From NCBI RefSeq assembly GCF_048270095.1, contig NZ_JBLWTL010000007.1:1-64000 (forward strand): a DNA stretch of 64,000 nt, given 5' to 3'. Both the position numbers and the translations under genes were made by a program. This DNA is from Maricaulis sp048270095 (GTDB lineage Bacteria > Pseudomonadota > Alphaproteobacteria > Caulobacterales > Maricaulaceae). Below, in pieces: positions 16,895 to 26,327 of the stretch; the first letter of the stretch is position 1, and every line of letters begins with the position of its first letter. The notes under the pieces were generated by a model that worked only from the letters and a program-made list of their open reading frames with translations, did not search any database and was not told where the DNA came from.

Positions 16895-19800
16895 CTATTC
16901 CGCTGGTGAATGATCGAGATGCCCCGCCATCTCGCCGTGAGCAAAGTCGGTGTCGACATAGTCTGCGCCAAGCGCAGGCTGAGCCTGACCGGTCCAGAGC
17001 CCGCGGAAGAACCGCGAGATATCAACGCCGATCGCATACATGGACGGGATGAGCAGCAAGGTCAGGAACAAGGCAAATATGACCGCAAAACCGAGCGCCA
17101 CGACCATGGGCTTGAGGAATTGTGCCTGGGTTGAACGGGCCGCGATCATGGGCAGGATGCCGAGGAATGTCGTCACCGAGGTCAGAAGGATCGGCCGGAA
17201 GCGTTGAACGCCGGAGTCGACCAGGGCCTGGAAGGCACCGACGCCATTGGCGCGCAACCGGTTTACAAAATCCATCAGCACGAGATTGTCATTGATCACC
17301 ACCCCCGCTGCGGCGCCAACGCCGAAGTAGGAGAAGAGGGCGATCGGCATGTCGAACATCAAGTGACCGAAGATGGCCCCCGTCAGCGCGAACGGAATTG
17401 CGACCATGATCAGGATCGGCTGGGCATAACTGCGGAAGGCGACGGCCAGCAGGATATACATCGCCACGAGCGCTGCGCCGAACAAGCTCAGCAATTCCTG
17501 CATGAACTCACGCTCACCTTCAGACTGACCGATTTCGTCGCGGCTGATACCCGGGAAGCGATGCTCCCAGCCCTCCCAGAATTCGGCGGTGAGGCTCTGG
17601 GTGATGTCACCCCGAGCTGACGGGTCCGTTAATTCGGCATTGACCGTAACGGTCCGCATGCCGTTGCGGCGATTGATCCGGTTCAGGCCGGGCGCGAAGT
17701 TGACGTCGGCTACCGCGGAAAGCGGCACTTCGCGGCCTTCACTGGTACGGATACGCAAATCGCGCAGCGTATCGAGCGAGCGGCGTGCCCCTTGCTCCAG
17801 GCGGATCATAACCCGCACGTCCTGGCCGTCGCGAGGCAGGCGCTGCGCCTCCTCGCCGTAGAAGGCCTGACGCACCTGGCGTGTGACATCGGACAAGGTC
17901 AGGCCCAGTGCCCGGGCATCGGGACGCATGGTGAACTGAAGCTCCTCCGTCGAAGTCTGGAGGGAATCGACAATGTCATAAAGCGTGTCATAGCTTCGCA
18001 GCTGGGTTTTCAGGTCGTCCGCCGCGGCACGCAGGACGTCAAGGTCCTGGTGTGAGATCGCGAAGGTCACCGAACTGCCGCCATCATTCATCGTCGAGTC
18101 CAGCGTGACTTCTTCGGCATCCGGGATCGGTCCGAGGAATTCACGGATCTTCAGGGCAACCTCTGACGTCGGAAGCAGGCCCGGGCGGAATTCAGGATCG
18201 GCCAGCGTGATCCAGGCGCGAATCCGGCCGTCAGTCGCCAGGGTTGAGCGGCTTTCAATCATGTCGATATCGCCCGGGAATTGCTCGCGGTAATATTCCA
18301 GAGCCTGGTCCTGGGCCAGATCGAGCTGTTCGCGGACCCGCTCGGTCCGGCTCCAGGGCGCGCCCTCGGCCAGCTGGATATTGACCTGGATCGTCTCATT
18401 TTCGATCTGTGGCATGAAGACCGACCCGACCCGATTGGTCATCATCAGGACGATCGAGATAGCAAAGATGCCGATGAAGGTGATCAGCGTGGCATAGCGA
18501 TTGCGGATCGCGAACTTGATGGCTGGCCGATAAACACTGCGGGCAAACCAGACCATGCTCTCGGCAATCGTGCGCTGAAACCTGATCAGGGGGCCGAAAA
18601 AGCCTGTCGTCTTCTGTGGCTTCATGTGGGCGAGGTGAGCTGGCAAGATCAGCATCGACTCGATCAGCGAAAAGGCCAGGGCCGCGATCACGACCAGGGA
18701 AATCTGCTTGGTGAACTGAACCATGGGGCCGGTCAGCAACATGAATGGCAGGAACATCATGATCGTGGTGATGACCGCGAATATGACCGGCTTGAGCACC
18801 ATCTGGGTGCCGACAATCGACGCCGTCAGCCCGGTCTCGCCGCGTTCGACGCGGTCATGAATATTCTCGCCGACCACAATGGCATCGTCGACAACGATGC
18901 CGATCACCAGCAGGAAGGCGAACAGGGACAGCATGTTCAAGGTGACGCCGAGCATCGGCAGCAACATGAAGGCGCCGCCGAAAGCAACGAAAATGCCGAC
19001 GGTCACCCAGAATGCGACCAGGGGACGCAGGAAGAGAAAGAGGACGATCAGTACGAGCATGCCACCGAAGAGGGCCGAATTCAGGATGGTGGCCATCCGG
19101 GCTTCGTACATTTCTGAATTGTCCCACCACAGCGACAGGGTCACGCCGTCGGGCAGTTCCAGTTGCTTGCGGTCAATATAGGCCCGCACGCTCGCCGAGA
19201 CGTCGACAACATCGATATCAGGGGTTGTCAGAACGACGATTAGCGACATCGGCTCGCCATTGAAGGTCGCGGCCAGATTCGCATCGACAAAACCGTCCGA
19301 GACACTCGCGACATCGCTGACACGCAAAGTGCCACCGTCGGATGTCTGGCGGATAATGATGCTCTCGAATTCCTCGCGGGTATCGGCCAGCTGGCGCGAC
19401 GTCAGGCTGAGTTCGCCCAACTCGGTGCGAACGCTGCCGGCCGAGGCGTTCAGCGAGCTGGCGCGGATCGCGCCGACGATCTCGTCGAAGCTCAGATTAT
19501 AGCGTTGCAGATTGTCTTCAGAGACCTCGATCCCGACTTCCTCACCGAGAATTGCCCAGTTGTTGACGAGGCTGGAGCCCGGGAGCTGGGCGACTTCGTC
19601 GCGGATTTCGCGTGCGATTTGCTGCAGGTCGCGCCGGTCAATGAAGCCGTGCACTGCAAAACCGATAACCTGGTCCTCGCTGCGCCACGGGTTCACTACC
19701 GGACGATAGGCCGATTGTGGCAGGTTATTCACCGAGTCGACTTCGAGTTTGATATTGTCGATGAACTCGCCGACATCGACGGATGGGAGACCCTCGACAT

Positions 19801-20110
19801 TGATGAAGCCATTGCCTTCGCGCGCGGTTGACGTGATCGTGTCAACGCCGTCGAGATCGGCCAAGGCCTCCTCGATGCGAACGATCAGCTGTTCTTCCAC
19901 TTCCTGCGGAGATGCTCCGGGCCAGGCAACGGACACCGTTGCGCCGTTCACGGCGATTGTCGGGAAGACCTCACGGTTGAGCTGGAGATAGCCGAAGACA
20001 CCGCCAAGCAAGGCAACGATCATCAGCAGGTTTGCGGCAACTGAATTGCGGGCGAACCAACCAACAATACCGCCGGGCGCTTCGTCATGAGTCTTGTTCG
20101 GGTCGGTCAT
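16895..20110 (-). CDS. RND-family efflux transporter, inner-membrane permease subunit
   Basis: 1071 residues, normal for AcrB/MexB-type pumps. The N-terminus is WFARNSVAANLLMIVALLGG (TM1), with REVFPTI and VSVAWPGASPQEVEEQL next, as in the ACR_tran family. IGIVVDDAIVVGENI in TM4 carries the paired aspartates used in proton relay. Two large periplasmic loops and 12 predicted helices repeat the first half in the second. It is the last gene of a three-gene minus-strand operon (outer-membrane factor, adaptor, permease), 26 bp after the adaptor, with gcggaggcggcc before the ATG. It uses the proton gradient to expel compounds; the substrate cannot be told. Confidence 0.95.
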   Translation of the reverse strand: MTDPNKTHDEAPGGIVGWFARNSVAANLLMIVALLGGVFGYLQLNREVFPTIAVNGATVSVAWPGASPQEVEEQLIVRIEEALADLDGVDTITSTAREGNGFINVEGLPSVDVGEFIDNIKLEVDSVNNLPQSAYRPVVNPWRSEDQVIGFAVHGFIDRRDLQQIAREIRDEVAQLPGSSLVNNWAILGEEVGIEVSEDNLQRYNLSFDEIVGAIRASSLNASAGSVRTELGELSLTSRQLADTREEFESIIIRQTSDGGTLRVSDVASVSDGFVDANLAATFNGEPMSLIVVLTTPDIDVVDVSASVRAYIDRKQLELPDGVTLSLWWDNSEMYEARMATILNSALFGGMLVLIVLFLFLRPLVAFWVTVGIFVAFGGAFMLLPMLGVTLNMLSLFAFLLVIGIVVDDAIVVGENIHDRVERGETGLTASIVGTQMVLKPVIFAVITTIMMFLPFMLLTGPMVQFTKQISLVVIAALAFSLIESMLILPAHLAHMKPQKTTGFFGPLIRFQRTIAESMVWFARSVYRPAIKFAIRNRYATLITFIGIFAISIVLMMTNRVGSVFMPQIENETIQVNIQLAEGAPWSRTERVREQLDLAQDQALEYYREQFPGDIDMIESRSTLATDGRIRAWITLADPEFRPGLLPTSEVALKIREFLGPIPDAEEVTLDSTMNDGGSSVTFAISHQDLDVLRAAADDLKTQLRSYDTLYDIVDSLQTSTEELQFTMRPDARALGLTLSDVTRQVRQAFYGEEAQRLPRDGQDVRVMIRLEQGARRSLDTLRDLRIRTSEGREVPLSAVADVNFAPGLNRINRRNGMRTVTVNAELTDPSARGDITQSLTAEFWEGWEHRFPGISRDEIGQSEGEREFMQELLSLFGAALVAMYILLAVAFRSYAQPILIMVAIPFALTGAIFGHLMFDMPIALFSYFGVGAAAGVVINDNLVLMDFVNRLRANGVGAFQALVDSGVQRFRPILLTSVTTFLGILPMIAARSTQAQFLKPMVVALGFAVIFALFLTLLLIPSMYAIGVDISRFFRGLWTGQAQPALGADYVDTDFAHGEMAGHLDHSPAE

Positions 20111-20136
20111 GGCCGCCTCCTGATCGCAGTGTCGAA

Positions 20137-21411
20137 CTAACCGGCGCTGGCGACGGCTTCGCCATCGCTGCTGTCGGTTTCGGTATCGGAAGTTTCATCG
20201 CTTTCGGCTTCGCTCTCGATGGTCGCCGAATAGTCGGGCAGAACGTTGCCATCGGCGTCGAGTGAGCGCAGACGCATGCCGGTGCTGGCACCGCGGATCG
20301 GAGAGATTACAATCATTTCTCCGCCGGAGACGCCGGACGAGACGACCAGCCGATCAACATTCGAGGTCACGACGGTGACAGTGCGAATGTCCAGCGTGCC
20401 GCCTGCATTGACCACGTAGACTGTGTTTTCGCCTCGCAGTGCGGCCCTTGGCAGCACAACCGCATCCTGCACGTCTCGACCGCGAATTTCCGCTTCGACA
20501 AACAGGCCAACGGCCAGGGGCGCGCCGGTCGCTGCCGCTGCACCATAGGGGTCTGCGACCTGGGCCGTGGCGTAGAGAACGCGCGTTTGCGGGTCGATCG
20601 CGCTTTCGGTTCGGGTGATGAAGCCCTGCCACTCACGGGGCGCACCGGCGAGAACTGCGGTCAAACGGACCGGAATTCCCTCACTGTCGGGGCCGGCATT
20701 GTAAGCAATAGGGATGCCGAGCAGGCCGAGATCATTGTCGGTGAGCGGCAGGCGAACCAGGATGGTATCGGTCGAGAAAACTTCACCCAGCGAGGTGCCT
20801 GCTGTCACGAACTGACCAAGATCGGCACCTTTGACCCGGACGCGGCCGTCGAACGGGGCGGAAACGCGGGTGCGATCAAGATCGAGACGGGCCGCCCGCA
20901 AGCTGGCCTGGGCCGATGCGAGCTGGGCGCGAGCGTCGGCGAGTTGCGGTTCGCGCAGGGTGAGCGCGGAGGCCTGACCTTCACCAAGGTCCGCCCATTC
21001 ACTCAAGGCGAGCTCCGCCTCTGCCTGCTCGCGGATCAGGCCTTGCTGGGCCTGCGCGACCAGCGCAGCGGCGCGTGTGACGGCAAGGTGATAATCAGCA
21101 TCATCGATCTGGACGAGCGTTTCGCCTGCCTCGAAGAAACCGCCTTCGATGAAGTTGGGATTGACGTAGGTAATCCTGCCGGTGACTTGCGGCACGAGGT
21201 TGATCTGGGTGCGTGGACGCGCCTGGCCCTGCGAGTGCACGGTCAGGGCCACAGTCTCCCGCCGGGCTTCCTCCACAAAGGCCGCGACCGGCTGCGGCGT
21301 TGCACTCGCGCGCTGCGGCTCTGGCTGGGTGGAGAACAAGGCGATGATGATCAGCAGCACAACGGCTCCGGCGACGCCGAAGATTGCGAAACGTCCGATA
21401 AGTTTTCCCAT
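20137..21411 (-). CDS. RND efflux periplasmic adaptor (membrane fusion protein)
   Basis: 424 residues. One N-terminal helix (about 9-27) anchors it in the inner membrane. HSQGQARPRTQINLVPQVTG and YVNPNFIEGGFFEAGETLVQ form the first half of the lipoyl-like domain. Residues about 105-170 form an Ala/Gln/Leu-rich coiled-coil hairpin, and APFDGRVRVKGADLGQFVT closes the lipoyl motif. Beta-barrel and membrane-proximal parts follow. The acidic Ser/Glu/Thr/Asp tail is low-complexity. It starts 2 bp after the outer-membrane factor stop and links that channel to the permease at 16895-20110. Confidence 0.93.
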   Translation of the reverse strand: MGKLIGRFAIFGVAGAVVLLIIIALFSTQPEPQRASATPQPVAAFVEEARRETVALTVHSQGQARPRTQINLVPQVTGRITYVNPNFIEGGFFEAGETLVQIDDADYHLAVTRAAALVAQAQQGLIREQAEAELALSEWADLGEGQASALTLREPQLADARAQLASAQASLRAARLDLDRTRVSAPFDGRVRVKGADLGQFVTAGTSLGEVFSTDTILVRLPLTDNDLGLLGIPIAYNAGPDSEGIPVRLTAVLAGAPREWQGFITRTESAIDPQTRVLYATAQVADPYGAAAATGAPLAVGLFVEAEIRGRDVQDAVVLPRAALRGENTVYVVNAGGTLDIRTVTVVTSNVDRLVVSSGVSGGEMIVISPIRGASTGMRLRSLDADGNVLPDYSATIESEAESDETSDTETDSSDGEAVASAG

Positions 21412-21413
21412 AA

Positions 21414-22814
21414 CTATTCTCCTGTCTGCGCGGCCGGGTCTGCGGAAGGTGCCGCGGAGAAGTCGCCGGCGATGGCGAGGTAAAGATCAACCCGGTTCGT
21501 CGCGCGATCACGACGAGCCGAAATGTATTGGCTTTCGGCGCTGATGCGCCGGCTTTGGGCATTCAAAAGGTCGAAGATCGTCGCGACACCGCTGGAGTAT
21601 TGGCGGGTCACGAGCGCTTCGGCCTCGGCGGCCTCATTGAAGGCCTGTTCGAGGCTGGTCACGCGCCGCGCCAGAATTCCGTCGGCATGGATTGCGTTCT
21701 CGGCTTCCTGCCAGGCGGTCAACACGGTCGAGACATAGGTCGCGACCTGCAAGCGGGCATTGGCTTCAGCCTGATCGCGTTGCGCCCGCAAGCGGCCGCC
21801 GGAAAAAATCGGTGCCGCAATCGATGCGGTGAGATTGGAAATCAGGGTGTCGACATCGAACAGGTCGGCGACATCTGTGCCGCCACTGCCCGTCCCGCCG
21901 CGAAGCGTCAGGCTTGGGAACAGGGCCTTGCCGGCCGCGTCGGCCCGCAGACCTGCGGCGACGAGGCGGCGTTCTGCGGCGCGGACATCCGGGCGGCGGA
22001 TGAGCAAGTCGCCCGGCGCGCCGACACCGGCAAGGCTGGAGATATCCGGGAAGTCACCGTCGCGGGCAATCTGTCCAGACGGATAGCGGCCAAGCAGCGT
22101 TTCCAGGCTCCGCGCTGCAGCGGTCTCGACCCGTTGACGGGAGGCCAGGGCGGCTTCGGAGGATGCCAGTGCGCTGCGTGCTGTGCGAACATCTGAACTG
22201 CGTGCCAGGCCCCGCGCAAAACGGCGTTCCGTCAGGTTGAGAGAGCTTTGGCTGCGCTCGACGTCACGTTCGGCAAGTTCGCTTTGCTGCCGCGCCTCGA
22301 TCAGGCCCAGCCAGCCCTTGGCTACCAGGCCGGCAATCGACAAGCGGGCGCCACCAAGGTCGTCGGCAGCTGCTTCGGCATCCAGCGTGCCGGCAGTGGA
22401 GCCATCGCGCACCCGGCCCCAGAGATCGACTTCCCAGGATGAGGTCCAACCCAGGGTAAAACTGTCCGTTCCGCTGCCTTGATGCGGCTCGGTCCGCGTG
22501 TAGTCGCTGGCGAGGTTCAGCGACGGCAGGTGGCTGGCACCGGCGATGCGGGCGCTGGCGCGGGCCACGTCATAGCGTGCGAGAGACTGGGCCAGGCCGG
22601 GATTGGTCGCCAGGGCCTCGTCGACCAGAGCAGCCAGGCGGGGCGCGCCCAGCGAATCGACCCAGTCTTGTGCGGCAATCTCGCCAGAGGCGTCAGCCGC
22701 CGATGACCAGCTTTCCGGGGAGGAGGGCAGGTGCGCGTTTGGCTGAAAGGTCGGGATGCTTGCGCAGGACGTTGCCGTCAGAGCCGTTGCGATGATGAGG
22801 ATTCTTTTCTGCAT
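21414..22814 (-). CDS. TolC/NodT-family outer-membrane efflux lipoprotein
   Basis: 466 residues from the ATG at 22814, which gives a lipoprotein signal (KRILIIATALTATSCASIP). A start 59 codons upstream would bury it. Two repeated OEP units are visible (about 75-260 and 280-455), with WVDSLGAPRLAALVDEAL, SWEVDLWGRVRDG and RPDVRAAERRLVAAG, all typical of NodT-type channels. It is the first gene of the RND operon, so the outer-membrane channel is translated before its adaptor and pump. Upstream lie the direct repeats described for 22868-22945. Confidence 0.93.
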   Translation of the reverse strand: MQKRILIIATALTATSCASIPTFQPNAHLPSSPESWSSAADASGEIAAQDWVDSLGAPRLAALVDEALATNPGLAQSLARYDVARASARIAGASHLPSLNLASDYTRTEPHQGSGTDSFTLGWTSSWEVDLWGRVRDGSTAGTLDAEAAADDLGGARLSIAGLVAKGWLGLIEARQQSELAERDVERSQSSLNLTERRFARGLARSSDVRTARSALASSEAALASRQRVETAAARSLETLLGRYPSGQIARDGDFPDISSLAGVGAPGDLLIRRPDVRAAERRLVAAGLRADAAGKALFPSLTLRGGTGSGGTDVADLFDVDTLISNLTASIAAPIFSGGRLRAQRDQAEANARLQVATYVSTVLTAWQEAENAIHADGILARRVTSLEQAFNEAAEAEALVTRQYSSGVATIFDLLNAQSRRISAESQYISARRDRATNRVDLYLAIAGDFSAAPSADPAAQTGE

Positions 22815-22867
22815 GCGATGTTCCAGCGCGTGATGAAATCGACAGTTTCGCCAAACTAGGCGGCTCA

Positions 22868-22945
22868 TAGCGAATGTCAACAGATTTTTATCGAAAAACA
22901 CTAAAACATTAGCGAATGACATGAAAAGCCTCTCGATTTTCGAGA
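22868..22945. promoter_or_regulatory. Direct repeats and palindrome in the gap between the RND operon and phoR
   Basis: tagcgaatg[t/a]ca occurs twice in the same direction, at 22868-22879 and 22910-22921, exactly 42 bp (four helical turns) apart. A perfect inverted repeat, tctcga-ttt-tcgaga, lies at 22931-22945. The surrounding DNA is AT-rich, as expected for promoters. These look like binding sites controlling the efflux operon, but no regulator gene is adjacent. Confidence 0.45.
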
Positions 22946-23104
22946 TGTAAAAATTCGTCGGCAGGGACGGTTCGGTGATCCGCTTCTGCACAGACCTGGA
23001 ATGTGCGATAGAGCTGTGTGTCGGTGCCGGACGCGGTCAGAATTGCGCCACGCTCTATGCCGAATTGATCGCCAGATGGCGAATGAAACTTGAGAAAGGT
23101 CGAC

Positions 23105-24478
23105 GTGGACAATCAGCCCTCAATCCGGATCCGCCGCCGCGACACGGCGGCTGTCGCAACTATAGGCTCGCTGGTGCTTGTGGTGTTCTGGCTGTTTGGC
23201 GAACTCGGCTTTGTCGAGACCGTCGTCGCAATCGCGACCTTCGCCGGGCTGTCGACTTTCTACTATCTGACGGTCAGTACCACGCTGAACCCGGAGCCCG
23301 GCGCAATTCCGGCAGCCGCCGGAGCCGTGCCGCCGCCGGGCCCGGCGACCGCTGAGCTCATGCTGCGGCAACTGCCCATCCCGGTTGTGCTCGTGGGCCC
23401 CGACGGCCGGATAGAAATGGCCAATCCCGCCGCCCGCGAATTTCTTGGCCTTGGCGCGTTGACAGGGCATCTGTCGTCGGTGTTGCGCCAGCCGGGTGTG
23501 CTGGACGCGGTCAGTGCAGCGCTCCGGGGGCAGTCCGGCCCGCCGGTGGAGTATTCCACCATGGCGCCTGATGAGAGCCATGTCCGGGCATTCGTTGCAC
23601 CTATGCGAGCTTCGGACGATATGCTGACCCCCTGGCGAGCCATGCTGGTGCTGTCGGACGAGACGTCAATCAAACGCGCTGACCGGATGCGCGCCGATTT
23701 CCTTGCCAATGCAAGCCATGAATTGCGCACGCCGCTCGCATCCCTGGCGGGCTTTATTGAAACCCTCCGCGGGCATGCCCGGGAGGATCCCGAGGCCCGC
23801 GACAAATTTCTCTCCATCATGTTCGATCAGACCGAGCGGATGAGTCGGCTGATCAATGATCTCCTGTCGCTCTCGCGGGTCGAGATGGACCAGCATGTCC
23901 CGCCTGACGGTGAGGTCGACCTTGTCATGCTCGCGGGCGAGGTGATTGAGTATCTCCGGCCCCAGACAGCGGACAAGGACATCCGCCTGATACTTGAGGC
24001 GCCGGATACCGCGCTGGCAATCGGGGATCGTGATCAACTGACCGAGGTGTTCCTGAATCTGATCGAAAACGCGGTCAAATATTCTGACCCGCAGTCCAGC
24101 GTGCTGGTACGGATCGAACCAGGCCAGCTACGCGACGAGGCCGAGCGTCCGGCATCGCTCCTCGGCGAGGGGGCGAGCCGGCGGACACTGGCGGCACCCA
24201 AATCAGGCTCCCGGGAACGTTATGTCACTGTCAGGGTACAGGACAGGGGCCGGGGAATCGACCGGCGCGACCTGCCCAGGCTCGCCGAACGCTTCTACCG
24301 TGTTGGCGGACAGAAGAGCGGCCCGAATGAGGGCACGGGGCTGGGGCTCGCCATCGTCAAACACATCGTCCACCGGCACCGTGGCGGATTCACGGTGGAC
24401 AGCATGCCGGGAGCGGGTTCGGTCTTCTCGGCCTTCTTTCCTGAGGCCGCGGGAGGGTCCAACGACGGTAGTGACTAG
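23105..24478 (+). CDS. phoR: Phosphate-regulon sensor histidine kinase
   Basis: 457 residues from a GTG at 23105 that follows gagaaagg; a TTG five codons upstream is the alternative. Two N-terminal helices (about 14-55) anchor it. A PAS domain follows (LPIPVVLVGPDGRIEMANPA). The HisKA motif FLANASHELRTPLASLAGFI has the phospho-acceptor at about H205, and the ATPase boxes are NLIENAVKYS, DRGRGIDRRDL and GTGLGLAIVKHIV. There is no large periplasmic sensor, as expected of PhoR, which reads the Pst transporter state through PhoU. It leads the phoR-pstC-pstA-pstB-phoU-phoB locus. Confidence 0.93.
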   Translation: MDNQPSIRIRRRDTAAVATIGSLVLVVFWLFGELGFVETVVAIATFAGLSTFYYLTVSTTLNPEPGAIPAAAGAVPPPGPATAELMLRQLPIPVVLVGPDGRIEMANPAAREFLGLGALTGHLSSVLRQPGVLDAVSAALRGQSGPPVEYSTMAPDESHVRAFVAPMRASDDMLTPWRAMLVLSDETSIKRADRMRADFLANASHELRTPLASLAGFIETLRGHAREDPEARDKFLSIMFDQTERMSRLINDLLSLSRVEMDQHVPPDGEVDLVMLAGEVIEYLRPQTADKDIRLILEAPDTALAIGDRDQLTEVFLNLIENAVKYSDPQSSVLVRIEPGQLRDEAERPASLLGEGASRRTLAAPKSGSRERYVTVRVQDRGRGIDRRDLPRLAERFYRVGGQKSGPNEGTGLGLAIVKHIVHRHRGGFTVDSMPGAGSVFSAFFPEAAGGSNDGSD

Positions 24479-24514
24479 CGATCCGGACGGACCGGAACTG
24501 TGCCGGCAGGACCG

Positions 24515-24554
24515 CTGTCACAAAACCGTTGCGTATCTGTCATAAAGGGGTGTC
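24515..24554 (+). promoter_or_regulatory. Pho box (PhoB-binding site) upstream of pstC
   Basis: CTGTCAC (24515-24521), CCGTTGC (24526-24532), CTGTCAT (24537-24543) and GGGTGTC (24548-24554) are 7-mers spaced exactly by 4-bp AT-rich linkers, giving the 11-bp period of PhoB half-sites. Two of the four are near-perfect matches to the known consensus CTGTCAT. The site lies 70-110 bp before the pstC start, so pstCAB-phoU-phoB is probably induced by phosphate starvation separately from phoR. Confidence 0.85.
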
Positions 24555-24626
24555 GGGTGGCCGATACCGGTTGGGTGTCTGCTGAATTGACGAGCCGCGG
24601 TGGCGTTTGGGTTGGGGCCGGATTGT

Positions 24627-26327
24627 ATGTCGATTATAACCATCGTCGCACTCGCTTTGCTCGTGATGATCGCCGGCGGCTTCTATGTCGGGCGGTCGCG
24701 CGCAATTGCTGCCGTGGAAGGCGCGACGGCGGGCTTGCACTCGCTGCCCAACTATCATGGTTATTACGTAGCGATCTGGACGGGCGTCCCCGCTTTTTTC
24801 CTGCTCGGTCTGTACGCCATCTTTGGCGGCCAGCTGGTTGACCGCCTGGCGATCAGCGAATTGCGAGTGCAGGCCGTAGAAATCAACAGCCGGCTTGATG
24901 ATACGCTCGCCGCTGACACCGATTTTATTGAACTCAATCATGCCGCGGATAATTTGCGTGGCCGTGTCGATGCCTTGAATGACGAGATTTCCGCCCTGCG
25001 TAGTGCGCGCGGTGACAACCGTGATCCGGACCGTCTCACCCGGCTGCGTGCGGAGCAGATTGAGGCGTTGAACCTGTCGACCGCCGCCGAGGATGCGGTG
25101 CGCGCCCGGCGGCAAGCCGTTGTCGCTGCTGTCGAGGCCGATGCGGTCGCCGACGGTGCCAGCGAACCGGCGCTGGCCGGTTATGAGCTGGCCCAGGCGC
25201 CGCATGAGCGCCGTCAGCTTTTCCTGTCCGACAGTCGGCGTATCGCGAGCGGCGAGCTGGCTAGTCGTGATTCAGTAGCCTTGCGCGCCGCAGCGCAGGC
25301 GATCGCCGGCTATGACAAAAGCGTCAAAATCGGTGCCGCCGCCCTGGCCCTGGCTCTGGGCGTTCTTGGATTTGGCCTGACCCGTGCACGGATCGCCAGC
25401 CAGTTCCGGGCGCGCAACAATGTCGAGCGTCTGGTAACGGCGGCGCTGTTGCTGTCATCGGTCATCGCCATCCTGACGACTGTCGGGATTGTGCTCTCGC
25501 TGCTGTTCGAGAGCCTTCGCTTCTTCGCATCCGTGCCCGTGCTCGACTTTCTGTTCGGGCTGCAATGGAGCCCGCAAATCGCCATTCGCGCGGACCAGGT
25601 TGGCCAGTCCGGTGCTTTTGGTGCGGTGCCGCTCTTCGCCGGCACGGCGATGATCACGGTGATCGCCATGGTAGTCGCGGTGCCGATCGGTTTGTTCTCC
25701 GCGATCTATCTGTCAGAATATGCCGGCCCGAAGTTCCGCCAAATTGCCAAACCGGTCCTGGAAATCCTCGCTGGTATTCCAACCGTTGTGTACGGGTTCT
25801 TCGCCCTGCTCGCGGTCGGACCGGCGATCCGCACGCTGTTCACGGCGCTCGGGTTTGAGAGCGTCGTAACTCAAAGCGCGCTTTCAGCCGGGCTTGTGAT
25901 GGGGGTCATGATCATCCCCTTCATTTCGTCCTTGAGCGATGACGTGATCAATGCCGTTCCGCAATCGCTGCGCGATGGCTCCTTCGCCATGGGGGCGACC
26001 CGTTCGGAAACCATCACGAAGATCGTTATGCCCGCAGCGCTGCCCGGGATTGTGGGGGCTATCCTGCTGGCCGTCAGCCGCGCGGTTGGCGAGACGATGA
26101 TCGTTGTCATGGCCGCCGGGCAGGGCGCCAATTTGACGGCCAACCCGCTTGAATCCGTGACCACGATTACGGTCCAGATCGTGATGTTGCTGACCGGCGA
26201 TCAGGAGTTTGACAGTCCAAAAACCCTGTCCGCCTTCGCGCTGGGGCTGGTCCTGTTTGTCCTGACCCTGTTGATGAATGTCGTCGCCCTTCGCGTGGTC
26301 CAGAAATATCGGGAAAAATATGACTGA
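24627..26327 (+). CDS. pstC: Phosphate ABC transporter permease PstC, long form
   Basis: 566 residues from the ATG at 24627 (MSIITIVALALLVMIAGG); E. coli PstC has about 320. The C-terminal 270 residues are the permease: VAVPIGLFSAIYLSEYAGP, LEILAGIPTVVYGFFAL, and the ABC-contact loop MGATRSETITKIVMPAALPG. The extra N-terminal half has two helices flanking a coiled-coil region (about 70-200, IELNHAADNLRGRVDALNDE) predicted to be extracytoplasmic. Similar long PstC proteins are known in Alphaproteobacteria. The stop overlaps the pstA start by 8 bp (translational coupling). Confidence 0.93.
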   Translation: MSIITIVALALLVMIAGGFYVGRSRAIAAVEGATAGLHSLPNYHGYYVAIWTGVPAFFLLGLYAIFGGQLVDRLAISELRVQAVEINSRLDDTLAADTDFIELNHAADNLRGRVDALNDEISALRSARGDNRDPDRLTRLRAEQIEALNLSTAAEDAVRARRQAVVAAVEADAVADGASEPALAGYELAQAPHERRQLFLSDSRRIASGELASRDSVALRAAAQAIAGYDKSVKIGAAALALALGVLGFGLTRARIASQFRARNNVERLVTAALLLSSVIAILTTVGIVLSLLFESLRFFASVPVLDFLFGLQWSPQIAIRADQVGQSGAFGAVPLFAGTAMITVIAMVVAVPIGLFSAIYLSEYAGPKFRQIAKPVLEILAGIPTVVYGFFALLAVGPAIRTLFTALGFESVVTQSALSAGLVMGVMIIPFISSLSDDVINAVPQSLRDGSFAMGATRSETITKIVMPAALPGIVGAILLAVSRAVGETMIVVMAAGQGANLTANPLESVTTITVQIVMLLTGDQEFDSPKTLSAFALGLVLFVLTLLMNVVALRVVQKYREKYD

